Shown here: in pieces, positions 23,201 to 31,745 of the stretch
Position numbering within the stretch: the first letter of the stretch is position 1
Layout: each line of letters starts with the position of its first letter
NCBI GenBank assembly: GCA_905221605.1
Contig: CAJNDS010002278.1
Location: forward strand, 460,657 to 521,133
Direction of reading: 5' to 3'
Source: Symbiodinium natans
Taxonomy: Eukaryota > Sar > Dinophyceae > Suessiales > Symbiodiniaceae
Length of the DNA stretch: 60,477 nucleotides
Program-made: the position numbers and the translations under genes
The notes under the pieces: generated by a model
The model's database searches: none
What the model saw: only the letters and a program-made list of their open reading frames with translations
Told to the model about the DNA's origin: nothing

Positions 23201-26166
23201 GTTGATGCGGGACAGTCATACTTTGGTGGATAGATGTTGGCCCCCAATTCCAGAAGGGGCGTGTGTGTGTGTGTGTGTGCAGCCTTGAGATATAGGACAA
23301 AACCAGCAGTGCTGCCAAAAAATCCGCACAGAAGAAAACCAGATGTGACAGCAGTGCGGTGCGAATCAGCCGCTCATCCATGAGATGTGCCACACTTTCA
23401 TGCAAACAGCAAGACCTACAGAGTAAGTTGAAGTCAGTTGCAAGACGGCCCGCAGATCCGTACAAGCATTGTCAGAGCAAGTCCGGTTTAAAGCTGAAAC
23501 TGTACATAATTTCGTGCAGGGGGGCGCAGCCCTTGCTCATGACTGCGCCCAACGAAGCTAGTGAGCAAGGGGGAAGTGCTAAGGGGCGCCTTGGCATGTA
23601 CCTGCAAGTCTGCAAAAGAGTTTCATAGCTTGTGACATCTTTGAACTCTTATGGTGCATGGTCGACAGTCATAATCTTTTGATCTGAGTCGCAGCAATAC
23701 CTCTGATGAGACAGGATGCTGATCGTTGCATCAGAAGTAGTGAAGCATTGTGCGCGTTGCGTTACCTTCTCGCGGAGGATGGCTTATCTGCGTGTGTGTT
23801 TGTGCATGTGTACGTGTGTATGTGTGTACGGGTGTATATGTGGATATGCGGAAATGTGTAAATGTATAAATGTGTAAATGTGTAAATGTATGTGTGCTGT
23901 GTCTGTAAGGAGAGCCAAATCCATTTCCATATTGGACTAGCCTAAAAAATACACACACACACACAGCCTAGTCCCTAAACCCGACCCCCCCCCACACACA
24001 CTCCTAGGCGCAGTCAGAGTGTCGGGTTGAGCGTCGCGCAGGAGTCGCTACCGGCTTCATGCGGACGTCGTGGGGGAGCCGGAGACTATGTTTGGTGACT
24101 ACGACTTGGTGTCTTGAACCCTACCCTAAAAACCCCAAAACCTACACCCTAACCCTTGAAAATCTTTGCGCCTTAGGGCCCTCATTGGGGCGGGCTTGTT
24201 CGGAATTCTGGTTGCCCCCTTTTTATAGGTCACCTTTCTGTGAGTCCGGAATCCCATATCAAGATGATCGACACATGGGGTCGAAAGGAAACCCAAATTC
24301 AGATCAACCCAAGAAATGGTAAGCAAGGGCTAAAACCATATACAGATGTATGTGTGTGTATATATGTATATATGACACCTCTAAACCCCCTTTGTGCCAA
24401 AACAAACAAACACTGAACCAAAAGACACTAACAATCGTACCCCATCCGCCTGGGCAAAGCGCACACAAAGACTAAAGACCCTGAACCCTAAAGCCACATG
24501 ACACACCTCCTCAAGAGCACTACAGTTCGAAACCAATCCACACACACACAAAAAAACAGCTAGACACTAACACCATAGCAACACCCTTACACTCCCCTTC
24601 AATGAACAAAAGTAAACCCTTGAAATCTTGTGGCGCCCTAACCCTGCCTCCCATTGAGAATACAAGAAACTCAGCCCTCGCCTGCAGGTGTTCTTGGCCG
24701 CGCCACTGCAGGACGGGCAGGCTCTACAGCTCCCCAGCACCGTCTCCCTCCAGCCCTCGTTCCTTGAGTAAAAGGGCTTGGGGCTTAGGGCTTAGGGCTT
24801 AGGGCTTAGGGCAGCTTAGGGCTTAATTGGGGCTTAGGGTGTTTAGGGTTTAGGGAGTTTAGGGAGTAGGGAGTTTAGGGTCTAGGGACGCAATGTCATC
24901 CCGCAAGGCTTTACCAGAGAATCTACGCGACCTTCTTCGATGCCCCGCCTGATGCCAAGGCCCTGGGCAGTTCTGGCCCTGTGCCGGGCATACTTCTGAA
25001 GCTTGGTTGTCCCTGGGACCCTCTTTACTTACTGTTTTGTGGGTTATACCTACTAATGAAGGGTAGTGACTAGTAAACTGCAGGTAAAGAGGGTCTCAGG
25101 TCTTGGTGGTGTTGCAACCATCTATGATTACTTTAGGAACTGCTTAGGCCTCACTTGGAGACTCATGGGAAATTATAAGTAGGGTTATAAGTACCCCAAA
25201 ATGGTGGTCATAAGTAGAGTTGCCCATTCTTATAACCCGTCTCAGAGCTGCCTACATGGGGGTTTTCGAAATTAGGGTACCTTAGTGCGGTCCTGAGTAT
25301 CAGGACATTTTAGTATTTGTGGATCTATATTGGAGCCCCTTTGTTTCGTAAACCCCCCAAGTATGGTGACTTTAGGCCCGTGTAGGCCCCAAACAGGGCT
25401 TCGTGTGGAGACTGTTCTGGACAGGGTTGACAGTTGAGGGTTGGTATTCGATCCCAGTCACTTAGGGTTTAGGGTTTAGTTTTTGGGGTTTCGGGTTTAG
25501 GGTTTAGGGCCAAGCCAGACAAGGAGCAGCACCGGCCAGGGATTCAACAGCATCGGGCTGCACAATAGCTCCCGGAGGGGGGATGGCAAGCTGATTTGGA
25601 AGGTCTTCTCTCCTGCTCCCTTGACGGAGGAGCAGTCGAAGGAGCTCTTCCCCAATGCCCAGAAGCTTACTTTCGGTTAGTTGGGAATGAGGTACCCTAT
25701 CTCCCCCTATGTGTACCCTTTAAGGGATTAGATAGGGTACCTCATTCCCTCCCTGCTAACCAGCAGTAAGGAAGTGCGAAACCTTCGGATGGTGGGCCTA
25801 CCCCAAGTACGAGGTGAGGGATGCCAAGTCCAAGGACACCGACTTTTGCTTGGATGGGGCCGGCCTCTATTATTGCAACGCCATCGAGGACTACTACTTG
25901 CTTAAGAACCCACAGAAAACATTCTTCCTTATAAGGGGAATACAGGGACTTTTTTTTTTTTTTTTGGGGGGGGGGGGGAGGTTCCTAAGCGAATGGTAGA
26001 GGAGACTGCCAGCGCCATGGAGATGGCCGTATTGGGTGCCAAGAACTGTGTTCTGCTGGCAAGCCACCGATGGAAGCTGGGCAGAGGGGGTCTTGGAAGG
26101 ACTTCTTTTACATCCACTTGCCTCCGCTCGGGTTTCGGGGGATGTTCATCCCTTGAACCCATTTAA
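14218..26166 (+). CDS. PCYOX1-like: Prenylcysteine oxidase-like flavoprotein (at least 16 exons)
   Basis: Proposed exons: 14218-14304, 15734-15828, 17059-17162, 17291-17313, 17499-17541, 17722-17808, 18366-18430, 18603-18670, 19222-19333, about 20695-20761, 24042-24108, 24688-24767, 24908-25000, 25524-25675, 25767-25888 and 26002-26166 (stop TAA). All junctions except those around the tenth exon agree in phase. Together they give about 480 residues, close to the usual 500 of prenylcysteine oxidases, which oxidise the thioether of prenylcysteine using FAD. Visible landmarks in order: N-terminal Rossmann motif IAVIGAGFGG; VFEKSAHVGGRARL; LARMLWRYGLGPLRL; the family signature MVRVNYGQ...GAFVGAV...LWAVEGGNQ; VFLAAPLQDG; GKLIWKVFSP; WWAYPKY; ETASAMEM. 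Donors used are GT (5), GC (6) and GA (3); acceptors are all AG. No signal peptide is seen, so an upstream exon is possible. An exon between 20761 and 24042 is probably missing. Confidence 0.8.
14346..14486. mobile_element. TIR element, family A (TTTCATGGTCCCTTA...)
   Basis: It lies in intron 1 of the prenylcysteine oxidase-like gene. AGGGTCGTTTCATGGTCCCT, CTCTTTAAAGGGTTCTGACG, TATGGGCCCTTGGGTTGTAT, then GGGGTCCCCGTG; the right end is decayed. A TATAAGGTATATAAG word is duplicated inside. Best-preserved relatives: 31746-31885 and 36549-36667. Confidence 0.7.
14682..14730. repeat. CCCTAAA array within intron 1
   Basis: About seven units. The AT-rich unique segment that follows (14880-15170, including an open frame at 14942-15145) has codon and base use unlike the exons and is taken as intron. 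Confidence 0.9.
15283..15372. repeat. CCCTGAA/CCCTAAA array within intron 1
   Basis: About 12 units, mostly the CCCTGAA variant. Confidence 0.9.
15499..15601. mobile_element. TIR element, family H (CTAGTTGCTGAAGAACCC...GCAAAAGGTAG)
   Basis: The left end CTAGTTGCTGAAGAACCCC pairs with the right end GGTCTTAAGCAAAAGGTAG. The C-run at the left and T/G-run at the right extend the pairing. Relatives: 15840-16045 (interrupted), 16601-16690 and 25889-26001. Confidence 0.7.
15840..16045. mobile_element. Family H element interrupted by a TTTAGGG array
   Basis: CTACTAGCTGCTGAAGAACC starts 11 bases into intron 2. After CCCCTATTT a run of about 15 TTTAGGG units intervenes (15865-15970), then AATCCCTATATTTCCC resumes the element up to a G13 run. 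The CCCTATTT/CCCTATATTT words on both sides look like a target duplication. Confidence 0.5.
16080..16305. repeat. TTTAGGG array in intron 2
   Basis: About 31 units with occasional TTGAGGG and GCGAGGG variants. It is the 5' half of an inverted pair with the CCCTATAAA-type series at 16754-17010. Confidence 0.95.
16601..16690. mobile_element. TIR element, family H
   Basis: CTACTATGTGTTTGAGAACC at the left pairs with GGTTCTTAATCAAATAGTAG at the right, the cleanest terminal repeats of the family. Confidence 0.8.
16754..17010. repeat. CCCTATAAA nonamer-like series in intron 2
   Basis: About 25 diverged words of the type CCCTATAAA, CCCTACAAA and CCCTGTAAA. Similar series lie at 541-650, 1099-1225 and 47966-48152. 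Confidence 0.85.
17366..17440. repeat. CCCTAAA array in intron 4
   Basis: Eleven units with CCCTAAG variants, between the 23-nt exon at 17291 and the exon at 17499. Confidence 0.9.
17830..17936. repeat. TTTAGGG array at the start of intron 6
   Basis: About 14 units starting roughly 20 bases after the GC donor at 17809. It forms an inverted pair with the CCCTAAA array at 18181-18330 in the same intron. Confidence 0.9.
18064..18175. mobile_element. TIR element, family A
   Basis: It sits in intron 6 between the TTTAGGG and CCCTAAA tracts. GGGCAGTTACATGGTCCCTT at the left; GGGGTCCCCTTTCAAGGGCC and CATACCAAGGG at the right, with the last bases of the TIR lost at the repeat junction. Confidence 0.7.
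18181..18330. repeat. CCCTAAA array at the end of intron 6
   Basis: About 20 units, CCCGAAA variants at the left edge and perfect units at the right. Confidence 0.95.
18490..18568. repeat. TTTAGGG array in intron 7
   Basis: About 11 units following a C15 run. Intron 7 has no opposing CCCTAAA tract, an exception to the usual paired arrangement. Confidence 0.9.
18700..18845. repeat. TTTAGGG/TTCGGGG/TTTGGGG mixed array in intron 8
   Basis: About 20 units of mixed variants; the opposing CCCTAAA tract is at 19130-19195. Confidence 0.9.
19347..19460. repeat. GGGTTTG and GGGGCTT heptamer blocks in intron 9
   Basis: Five GGGTTTG units, six GGGGCTT units, then six more GGGTTTG units: a nested homogeneous block inside another. 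Open frames here (LGFGVWG repeats) read through the repeat after the true exon ends at 19333. Confidence 0.95.
19976..20056. repeat. CCCTAAA/CCTTAAA array in intron 9
   Basis: About 11 units with CCTTAAA variants. Confidence 0.9.
20907..20990. mobile_element. Element, family J (GCCCAGTGGTACCCTGTT...)
   Basis: TAGCCCAGTGGTACCCTGTT, then CTTTCCTTATGAAGTAGCCA and ACCCTCAAAAAAGGG. Relatives: 38272-38395, 42567-42730, 43133-43225 and 47457-47600. Confidence 0.6.
20998..21107. mobile_element. TIR element, family C (GCCCTTTTGGCTTAG...CTAAGTCAAAGGAGC)
   Basis: GACGCCCTTTTGGCTTAGTA pairs with TACTAAGTCAAAGGAGCTTC. The interior resembles the copy at 28957-29070 (GGGTTAG...GGTGGGTT). Confidence 0.75.
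21603..21750. repeat. TTTAGGG array
   Basis: About 20 perfect units. The GC-rich island before it (21489-21600) is open in one frame and flanked like an exon, but its peptide does not fit the prenylcysteine oxidase family. Confidence 0.95.
21760..24000. other. Telomere-repeat-free island inside the prenylcysteine oxidase-like gene
   Basis: A stretch of about 2.2 kb with no TTTAGGG/CCCTAAA words, of even composition, containing (GT)n at 23262-23279, a TG/TA-rich run at 23790-23900 and an AGT/ATT-rich stretch at 21790-21930. Frame 22084-22210 reads EHVAEDIERLFHMYIKFGYS and ends at a stop after SKVKRPAE; one base out of frame follows HCAQQLMSLLRTNLLEQV. This resembles helical-repeat proteins of plastid/mitochondrial RNA type, but only faintly and with a frameshift. 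It is best read as an intronic insertion or gene relic. Confidence 0.4.
24776..24895. repeat. AGGGCTT block and TTTAGGGAG variants in intron 12
   Basis: Five GGGCTTA units followed by GGAGTTTA variants, filling most of the short intron between the exons at 24688 and 24908. Confidence 0.9.
25013..25105. mobile_element. TIR element, family K (GGGACCCTCTTTACTTACTG...)
   Basis: GGGACCCTCTTTACTTACTG pairs with CTGCAGGTAAAGAGGGTCTC. A relative is at 31903-31992. It lies 11 bases after the GC donor at 25001. Confidence 0.75.
25676..25766 (+). mobile_element. Introner-like element: whole 91-nt intron is one TIR element (family F)
   Basis: The intron between exons 25524-25675 and 25767-25888 starts GTTAGTTGGGAATGAGGTAC and ends TACCTCATTCCCTCCCTGCTAAC followed by CAGCAG. 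The inverted ends start at the first intron base and stop six bases before the acceptor. ACCCTATCT and AGATAGGGT extend the stem, leaving a short loop. Phase across it is consistent (LTF|VRKCE). A half copy of the right end occurs near 55875. Confidence 0.75.
25889..26001 (+). mobile_element. Introner-like element: last intron is a family H TIR element
   Basis: The intron starts with a GA donor (GACTACTACTTGCTTAAGAA) and ends GGTTCCTAAGCGAATGGTAG|AG. CTACTTGCTTAAGAACC pairs with GGTTCCTAAGCGAATGGTAG, and a T16/G14 run forms the right arm. Removing it joins NAIE to ETASAMEM, matching the spacing expected in the family. Confidence 0.7.
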
Positions 26167-26388
26167 ACCCTAAGCACTAAAAGCCATAAACCCTAAAAGG
26201 CCCTAAAACAGTTTTTGTTCGAGGGTTGGACTGGCCCAACCCAGGAAGGGAACACGCAGCAACATCGACCCTGCGCCGGCGGCACGGCTTTAGATCCCCT
26301 GCTGGGAAAAAGGACCCTGCTGTAGCTCGACCCTGCAAACCAGATGAGCCGGCTTGGGGTTTAGGGATTAGGGTTTAGGGTTTAGGTA

Positions 26389-26589
26389 GGGTTTAGGGTT
26401 TAGGGTTTAGGGTTTAGGGTTTAGGGTTTAGGGTTTAGGGTTTAGGGTTTAGGGTTTAGGGTTTAGGGTTTAGGGTTTAGGGTTTAGGGTTTAGGGTTTA
26501 GGGTTTAGGGTTTAGGGTTTAGGGTTTAGGGTTTAGGGTTTAGGGTTTAGGGTTTAGGGTTTAGGGTTTAGGGTTTAGGGTTTAGGGTT
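26389..26589. repeat. Longest TTTAGGG array, about 28 perfect units
   Basis: Two hundred bases without a single visible mismatch, unlike the older mixed arrays. Either very recent or kept homogeneous by slippage. Confidence 0.97.
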
Positions 26590-27159
26590 CAAAATGCCCA
26601 ATATTTTAGGCTTCATCCATGGACGACAAAGATCTGCACGCCTCATGTGCCGGCTTATCAAGCTTTTGGCCCCTGCCCGGGGCTGCTGAAAGTATACTCT
26701 CTAATTCTAGGATACTTACACCAAGAGGGTCAGTAGGGTTTAGGGTGTAGGGTTTAGGGTTTAGGCTTTAGGGTTTAGGGTTTAGGAGCAATCTAAACCT
26801 GCTTCCCTTTGCGGGGCTCTTGTCGTGAGGGGTCCTGTAAGATGTACCTGCAAGGGGATCTTAAACCCTAAGCCCTGGACCCTAAAAACCCTTCACCCCA
26901 ACTCAAAACAATCACCAGATGTTGCTCAGCTTGGCTTGTGGGCTGGATCCCTGCCCAGGTTTTGAGTGCCGTGGCGGCTTCGTGGCCTTTGCCTTAGATC
27001 GGTTTAGAGTTTTGAGTTTAGGGTTGAGGGTTTAGGGTTTCAAAGGGTTTAGGGTGGGGTAGAGATTTGCGGGGGGCCCTCCCCAAATCCCAAAACCCAT
27101 GTGACAGCCACCGTGAAAGGCGGAGTATGCGTGGGTAGCTATGAGTTGACTGCTGAGCC

Positions 27160-27268
27160 TTAGAGTCAGGGCACAGACTTATCCCTTTTGTGTGGGGTTT
27201 AGGTTCCCTTATAACCCCTCTAAACCAAAAAAGGCACCTTTGTGCTCGTAATTGCTCTTGGGTCTAGA
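27160..27268. mobile_element. TIR element, family G
   Basis: ATCCCTTTTGTGTGGGGTTT, AGGTTCCCTTATAACCCCTC, TAAACCAAAAAAGGCACC, ATTGCTCTTGGGTCTAGA. The right terminus is preserved, the left one weak. Confidence 0.6.
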
Positions 27269-27830
27269 GAGTCTATCCAAGGCCAGGGTTTTCGAATTAG
27301 GCTTTAGGGTACTGCCTTCGGGCTGGAAGAGAGGTATTTAGGGTTTCTTATAGTGTCTTGTTCTTTGTTGCTTAATCTGGCATTTGTTAAAAAATGTTGC
27401 GTATTCATTTTGTTTTTAGTTCCTGGAGCGGGGGTGAGATTTGGAACGTCAGGGAGAATTGAGATATGGGACTGGAGTTCGGAATTCGTGTGCCACGGAT
27501 GGCGGTCCCGATGCAGATATGGGAGTGTTTGTAGGGCTCCAAAATTCGTTTTCCTGCGGGTTAGGGTTTAGGGCTACCTACTAAATAGGAAGGATCTCTT
27601 AGGGTCAGAACAGGACCCTGAACCCTGAATCCTTAAACCCTACAAGGGGCTTCATAGCTCCAAGGCTCTGACCGAGTTTTGGGTTCGAGGGTTTAGGGTT
27701 TAGGGTTTAGGGTTTAAGGCTTGGTATCTTGAGGGTCTTGTAGAAGCCGTCCTCACCTGTGGTGCACATGCACCCCCTGCTTGATTTGCGCAGATCCAAC
27801 GCTACGGGGTGCTGAGGGAATCTATGTCCC

Positions 27831-27934
27831 AAAGGGTCCTACGTACCTACATAGTACAAAATCGGGTTTCTATTATCGGAATTACGATTATGGTTTGGGT
27901 GAGTGTCCCCATATAGGTACTTAGGACCCTCTAG
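27831..27934. mobile_element. TIR element, family L (AGGGTCCTACGTACCTA...TAGGTACTTAGGACCCT)
   Basis: Near-perfect 17-base terminal inverted repeats enclose an AT-richer middle (ATTATCGGAATTACGATTAT). Only one copy was noticed. Confidence 0.75.
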
Positions 27935-28068
27935 GTGTGATGTAGAGTCACAGCTCATGTGCTGTTGGGGTTCACGCGAGAATGAAGCATCTTGATTCGC
28001 AGGAATGTCGGCTCTGAATGATTAGTCAGTTCAGAAAGTTTGATTCAAGAACCGCTTCTCCATCCAGA

Positions 28069-29969
28069 ATGTTACGCATTTGCATGATGTCCGGTGCAGA
28101 GTTGGCGGCCGTGCCTGTGGAGGAGGTCATCAGCGTGAGGGAAGTGAAGCGTCTTTTGCACCAGCAACACGGCCTTCCCCCTCGCTTCCGGCAGAGGCTC
28201 GTTCTCAACGGCGCGAGTCTAGACGATGCTGACGAGCTCGCTTCTCCACAGGACCTTGAACTGGTCGTGCTTCCTTTCTGCAACGCTTCCGTGCAGCAAG
28301 TGTACGAGTTCAGAGCCGCCGCTGGAGACGGTTTAGTGCAACAGGCGGGCGCTTACAGCATCAGCGGTGAATAATATTCAAAATATTCTGTTTGAAGCTT
28401 CAATCTGAAGACAGTAGTGACAGTAGTTGCGCTTTTTTGCGCTTTCATGTTCATGACCGGTTTCCTCCTCCCCTCCTCCCCTCACCTCCTCCCCTCACCT
28501 CCTCCCCTCACCTCCTCCCCTCACCTCCTCCTCTCACCTCCTCCTCTCACCTCCTCCTCCTCCTCACAAGCATCAGCATCATCATCACCATCACCATCAC
28601 CATCATCATCATCGTCATCAGCATCGTCATCGGCATCATCGTTGCTACCCGTCGTTGTAACCCTAAACCCTAAACCCTAAACCCTAAACCCTAAACCCTA
28701 AGCCCTAAGCCCTAAGCCCTAAGCCCTAAGCCCTAAGCCCACAGTGAGGACCGCAGGACTCCCCTAAGCACCGGAAGCCTGTAGGTCGAGTCCATGCTGC
28801 AGCTGCCCCTGGACCCCAGTGTGTTCGTACCACGGGCCTAAATGAAGATAGGGGTTAGGGTTTAGGATTAGGATTGAGGGTTTAGGATTAGGATTGAGGG
28901 TTTGGGGTTTGGGGGTAGGGCTTAGGGTTTAGGGTTTAGGGTTTAGGGTTTAGGACTTGGAAGCCCTTTTGACTTAGTAAGTAGGGTTAGTAAGGTGGGT
29001 TCCGGGGAGTAGAATACCATTTGCAAGGGGTACTAAGTAGAAATGCTAAGTCAAAAGAGCTTCTAAGCAGGGGGGATTTTGGATTTGGTCTAGGGTTAGC
29101 TTGAGGGTTTAGGGTTCTACATGAAAGGCTTGTGGTGCTATAGGGCTTAGGGCTGTCGGGGGCTGGTTTTGGGTACAGGGGGTTGAAAAGAACCTCAAGA
29201 GGCCTTTTGTCCGTTTAATTCTCTTCGATGGGGAATTCATAACCCTAAACCCTAAACCCTAAACCCTAAGCCCTAGGCCCAGTGTTTGGGACCCAAGGTG
29301 CCTGGTCGTTCGCCACTGTTACATGCAGCTGCCAATGGCCATGTTGAAGTTGTGCGTTTGCTGGCGGAGGCCGGCGCCGATGTCAACGCAGCCCTCATGA
29401 TGGAAGCGGGCAATGGCCGCGTTGAAGTCGTGCGTTTGCTGGTGGAGGCTGGCGGTGACCAGCACGCGGTTGCCTATGACGGCATGACGGCCCTGATGAC
29501 GGCAGCTGCCAATGGCCATGCTAAAGTCGTGCGTTTGCTGGAGGAGTCTGGCTCTGACAAGGACCTTGGAGCAAACAGTGGCATGACAGCCCTGATGATG
29601 GCAGCGGGCAATGGCCACGTTGAAGTGGTGCGTTTGCTGGTGGGGGCTGGCGCTGACAAGGACATGGGCGCCAACAACGGCACAACAGCCCTCATGATGG
29701 CGGCTGTCGATGGCCACGTTGAAGTCGTGCGTTTGCTGGTGGAGGCTGGCGCCGACAAGGACGTGGCGGCCAAGAATGGCAAAACAGCCTTGACGATGGC
29801 AACTGCCAATGGCCATGTGGAAGTCGTGCGCTTGCTGATGCAAGCCGGCGCGGACAAGCATGTGGCCAATGACGCCCTGACCTCCCGCATGTTCGCAGAT
29901 GGTAGCCACGCTGAAGCCGCGCTACTGCTTTCAGAACCTGCCACGAAGCGAAGACGGCTCGTCCCTTAG
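28069..29969 (+). CDS. Ubiquitin-like / ankyrin repeat protein (3 exons)
   Basis: Proposed exons are 28069-28344 (GC donor), 28785-28820 (36 nt, GT donor) and 29283-29969 (stop TAG), all phase 0, giving 332 residues. The ATG at 28069 starts MLRICMMSGAELAAVPVEEV; an upstream in-frame ATG at 28018 is possible. Residues 1-70 form a ubiquitin-like fold (VREVKRLLHQQHGLPPRFRQ, RLVLNGASLDD, LELVVLPF). The tiny middle exon gives VESMLQLPLDPS, which bridges to about six ankyrin repeats with the core GHVEVVRLLVEAGADKD; the first is shortened. The C-terminus ends KRRRLVP, a possible nuclear localisation signal. This architecture is very common in Symbiodinium-type genomes; partners are unknown. Intron 1 carries a CT minisatellite and a CCCTAAA tract; intron 2 runs from TTTAGGG repeats through a family C element to CCCTAAA repeats. 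Confidence 0.85.
28464..28567. repeat. CACCTCCTCCCCT 13-bp minisatellite
   Basis: About eight units in intron 1 of the ankyrin gene, followed by a CAT/CAC trinucleotide run to about 28650. Confidence 0.9.
28658..28740. repeat. CCCTAAA array then CCCTAAG block
   Basis: Five CCCTAAA units followed by seven CCCTAAG units near the 3' end of intron 1. Confidence 0.95.
28957..29070. mobile_element. TIR element, family C
   Basis: GGAAGCCCTTTTGACTTAGT pairs with GCTAAGTCAAAAGAGCTTC. It sits between the TTTAGGG tract (28854-28955) and the CCCTAAA tract (29241-29275) of ankyrin-gene intron 2. Confidence 0.8.
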
Positions 29970-31222
29970 CATGGTGCGGAGTTCTGAGGCACGTGGGTTC
30001 AAAACGTGCGCCTAGTTGCTCCTACTTAGAGACTCATACTCCATTCTTTCTTGTCGGGTACGACTTGGTGTGTTTGTGCTTGTACATCTTAACCCTGAAA
30101 GAACCCTTAAAGGGTATATGTAGGGCCCTCATTCCCTCATTCCCTACGAAGAACCAGCCAGAACCAGGGGGCCCTCTTTGCCCTAAACCTTAAACCCTAA
30201 ACCCTAAAACCCTAAAACCCTCAACCCTCAGCCCTCTTTCCCCTATAGTTTCCTGGGGAGTCTGGACACCAAAACCTTAAAAACAACGCGGGGCGGCTCG
30301 GGGGTTCCATTGTGGCAGAGGGTTTAGGGTTTAGGGTTTAGGGTTTAGGGTTTAGGGTTTAGGGTTTAGGGTTTAGGGTTTAGGGTTTAGGGTTTAGGGT
30401 TTAGGTTCATGGGTCGGGTTGGGGGTCCGGTGGCAATGATGCTCTGGTCTGTGCTTGGGTTTCGGGCATGGAAATTCGGACTTGGGTCCCCTCACAAGGA
30501 ATGGATGGGGTACCTGTTTCTGGCATTCCCTACTAAACCCGCAAGTTTAGGGTTCAGGGCTTCGAGACTTGGGGGCAGTTGTGATGTTGCCTGACATCCA
30601 CTAACCGCCCGAAGCTTGAAGCCTCCGCCTCTACAAGAAATGCAATACTCCATTGTCAGAGTCATATCAAGCGGCGGGAATTAGTGCTTCGCCTACCTAG
30701 GCTGCCGGCTACCCCGAGTGCATCAAAGGCGCCCATGACCCAGCCGAGCACAGGGAAGGGTTTAGGGTTTCGGATTTCGGGTTTAGGGTTTTAGGGTTTT
30801 AGTTCTATTAAACTGATTTAGTATTTGTATTGACTTGGTGAACCCATTTTATCCGTATAGCTTTGCTTCATCACATGTCGGTCTATCTGTCATCATTGGA
30901 TTTTCAAAAATCGCCCAAAAAAAAAGCAGCTTTAACACTCGCGACAAATGTTTCACAAGCTAGTGTTTAGGTTGCAGATCAGCTGGCTTCGGCTTTCGGG
31001 GTGCAATTCTGGGTTCCGAGCATGCTCCGACTCCTTCAGGGCACTTCGAATTTCGGAGGTAGAGGCTTGGGGTTCAGGCATACCCCGAAAAGCCCTAAAG
31101 CACTGAAGACACATAAAGCCTACTAAGTTACCACTTCCAGGCCCTCCAGTGTCCCTAATTCCCAAACCCCAGTGCTTAACCCTAAACCCTAAACCCTAAA
31201 CCCTAAACCCTAAACCCTAAAC

Positions 31223-31266
31223 CCTAGACCCTAGACCCTAGACCCTAGACCCTAGACCCTAGACCC
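31223..31266. repeat. CCCTAGA heptamer block
   Basis: Six units of CCCTAGA following CCCTAAA units; another case of local amplification of a variant. Confidence 0.9.
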
Positions 31267-31613
31267 TAAACCCGAACTTCTACTTAAGGAGTGGACCTCC
31301 CTGGACCTTGCGAGATGCGAGGCTCGGTGATGCTCGCAGGAAGCCTTTGAAGCCTAAAACCCTGGAACCCGGAACCCTAAACCCTAAACCCTAAACCCTA
31401 AGACCCTCAAATTAGGGTTCAGGGCTTCACCGGGGCTCAGAACTTGGGGCTGAGGGCTGAGGGCTCAGGGCTGAGGGCTTAGGGCTCAGGGCTCAGGGCT
31501 CAGGGCTTAGGGCTTAGGGCTTAGGGCTTAGGGTTATCAAGCCGAACAAACCGCCGCCCCAGACATGTCACAAAATAAGCCCTCCGTTGATTCCTTGGGT
31601 GTTTAGGGGGTTT

Positions 31614-31736
31614 TACTAGGACCCCGAGTGGGCCCTTGTTCCCTTTTGTTCAGGGTTCAGGTTTCCCTTTACAAGCCCCTTTAAACCCCAAACAAAAGGC
31701 ACCCTTTTTATTCCTTGGTTGCTCTTGGGGTCTAGT
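31614..31736. mobile_element. TIR element, family G (intact ends)
   Basis: ACTAGGACCCCGAGTGGGCC at the left pairs with TTGCTCTTGGGGTCTAGT at the right. The internal stem comprises AAGCCCCTTTAAACC and the words around it. Confidence 0.75.
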
Positions 31737-31745
31737 CTTGCTCTT

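Larger units (their letters stand above)
26167..28068. other. Intergenic region with repeats, no firm gene
   Basis: It contains the longest array of the window (26389-26589), smaller TTTAGGG patches at 26730-26785, 27005-27050 and 27690-27715, and TIR elements at 27160-27268 and 27831-27934. GC-rich islands near 26245-26345 and 26940-27000 are exon-like but not identified. Confidence 0.5.

Noticed and set aside
29319-29944. Minus-strand open frames of 196 and 156 codons at the ankyrin exon
   Set aside because: Antisense shadows of the ankyrin repeats; the + strand has a clear family match.
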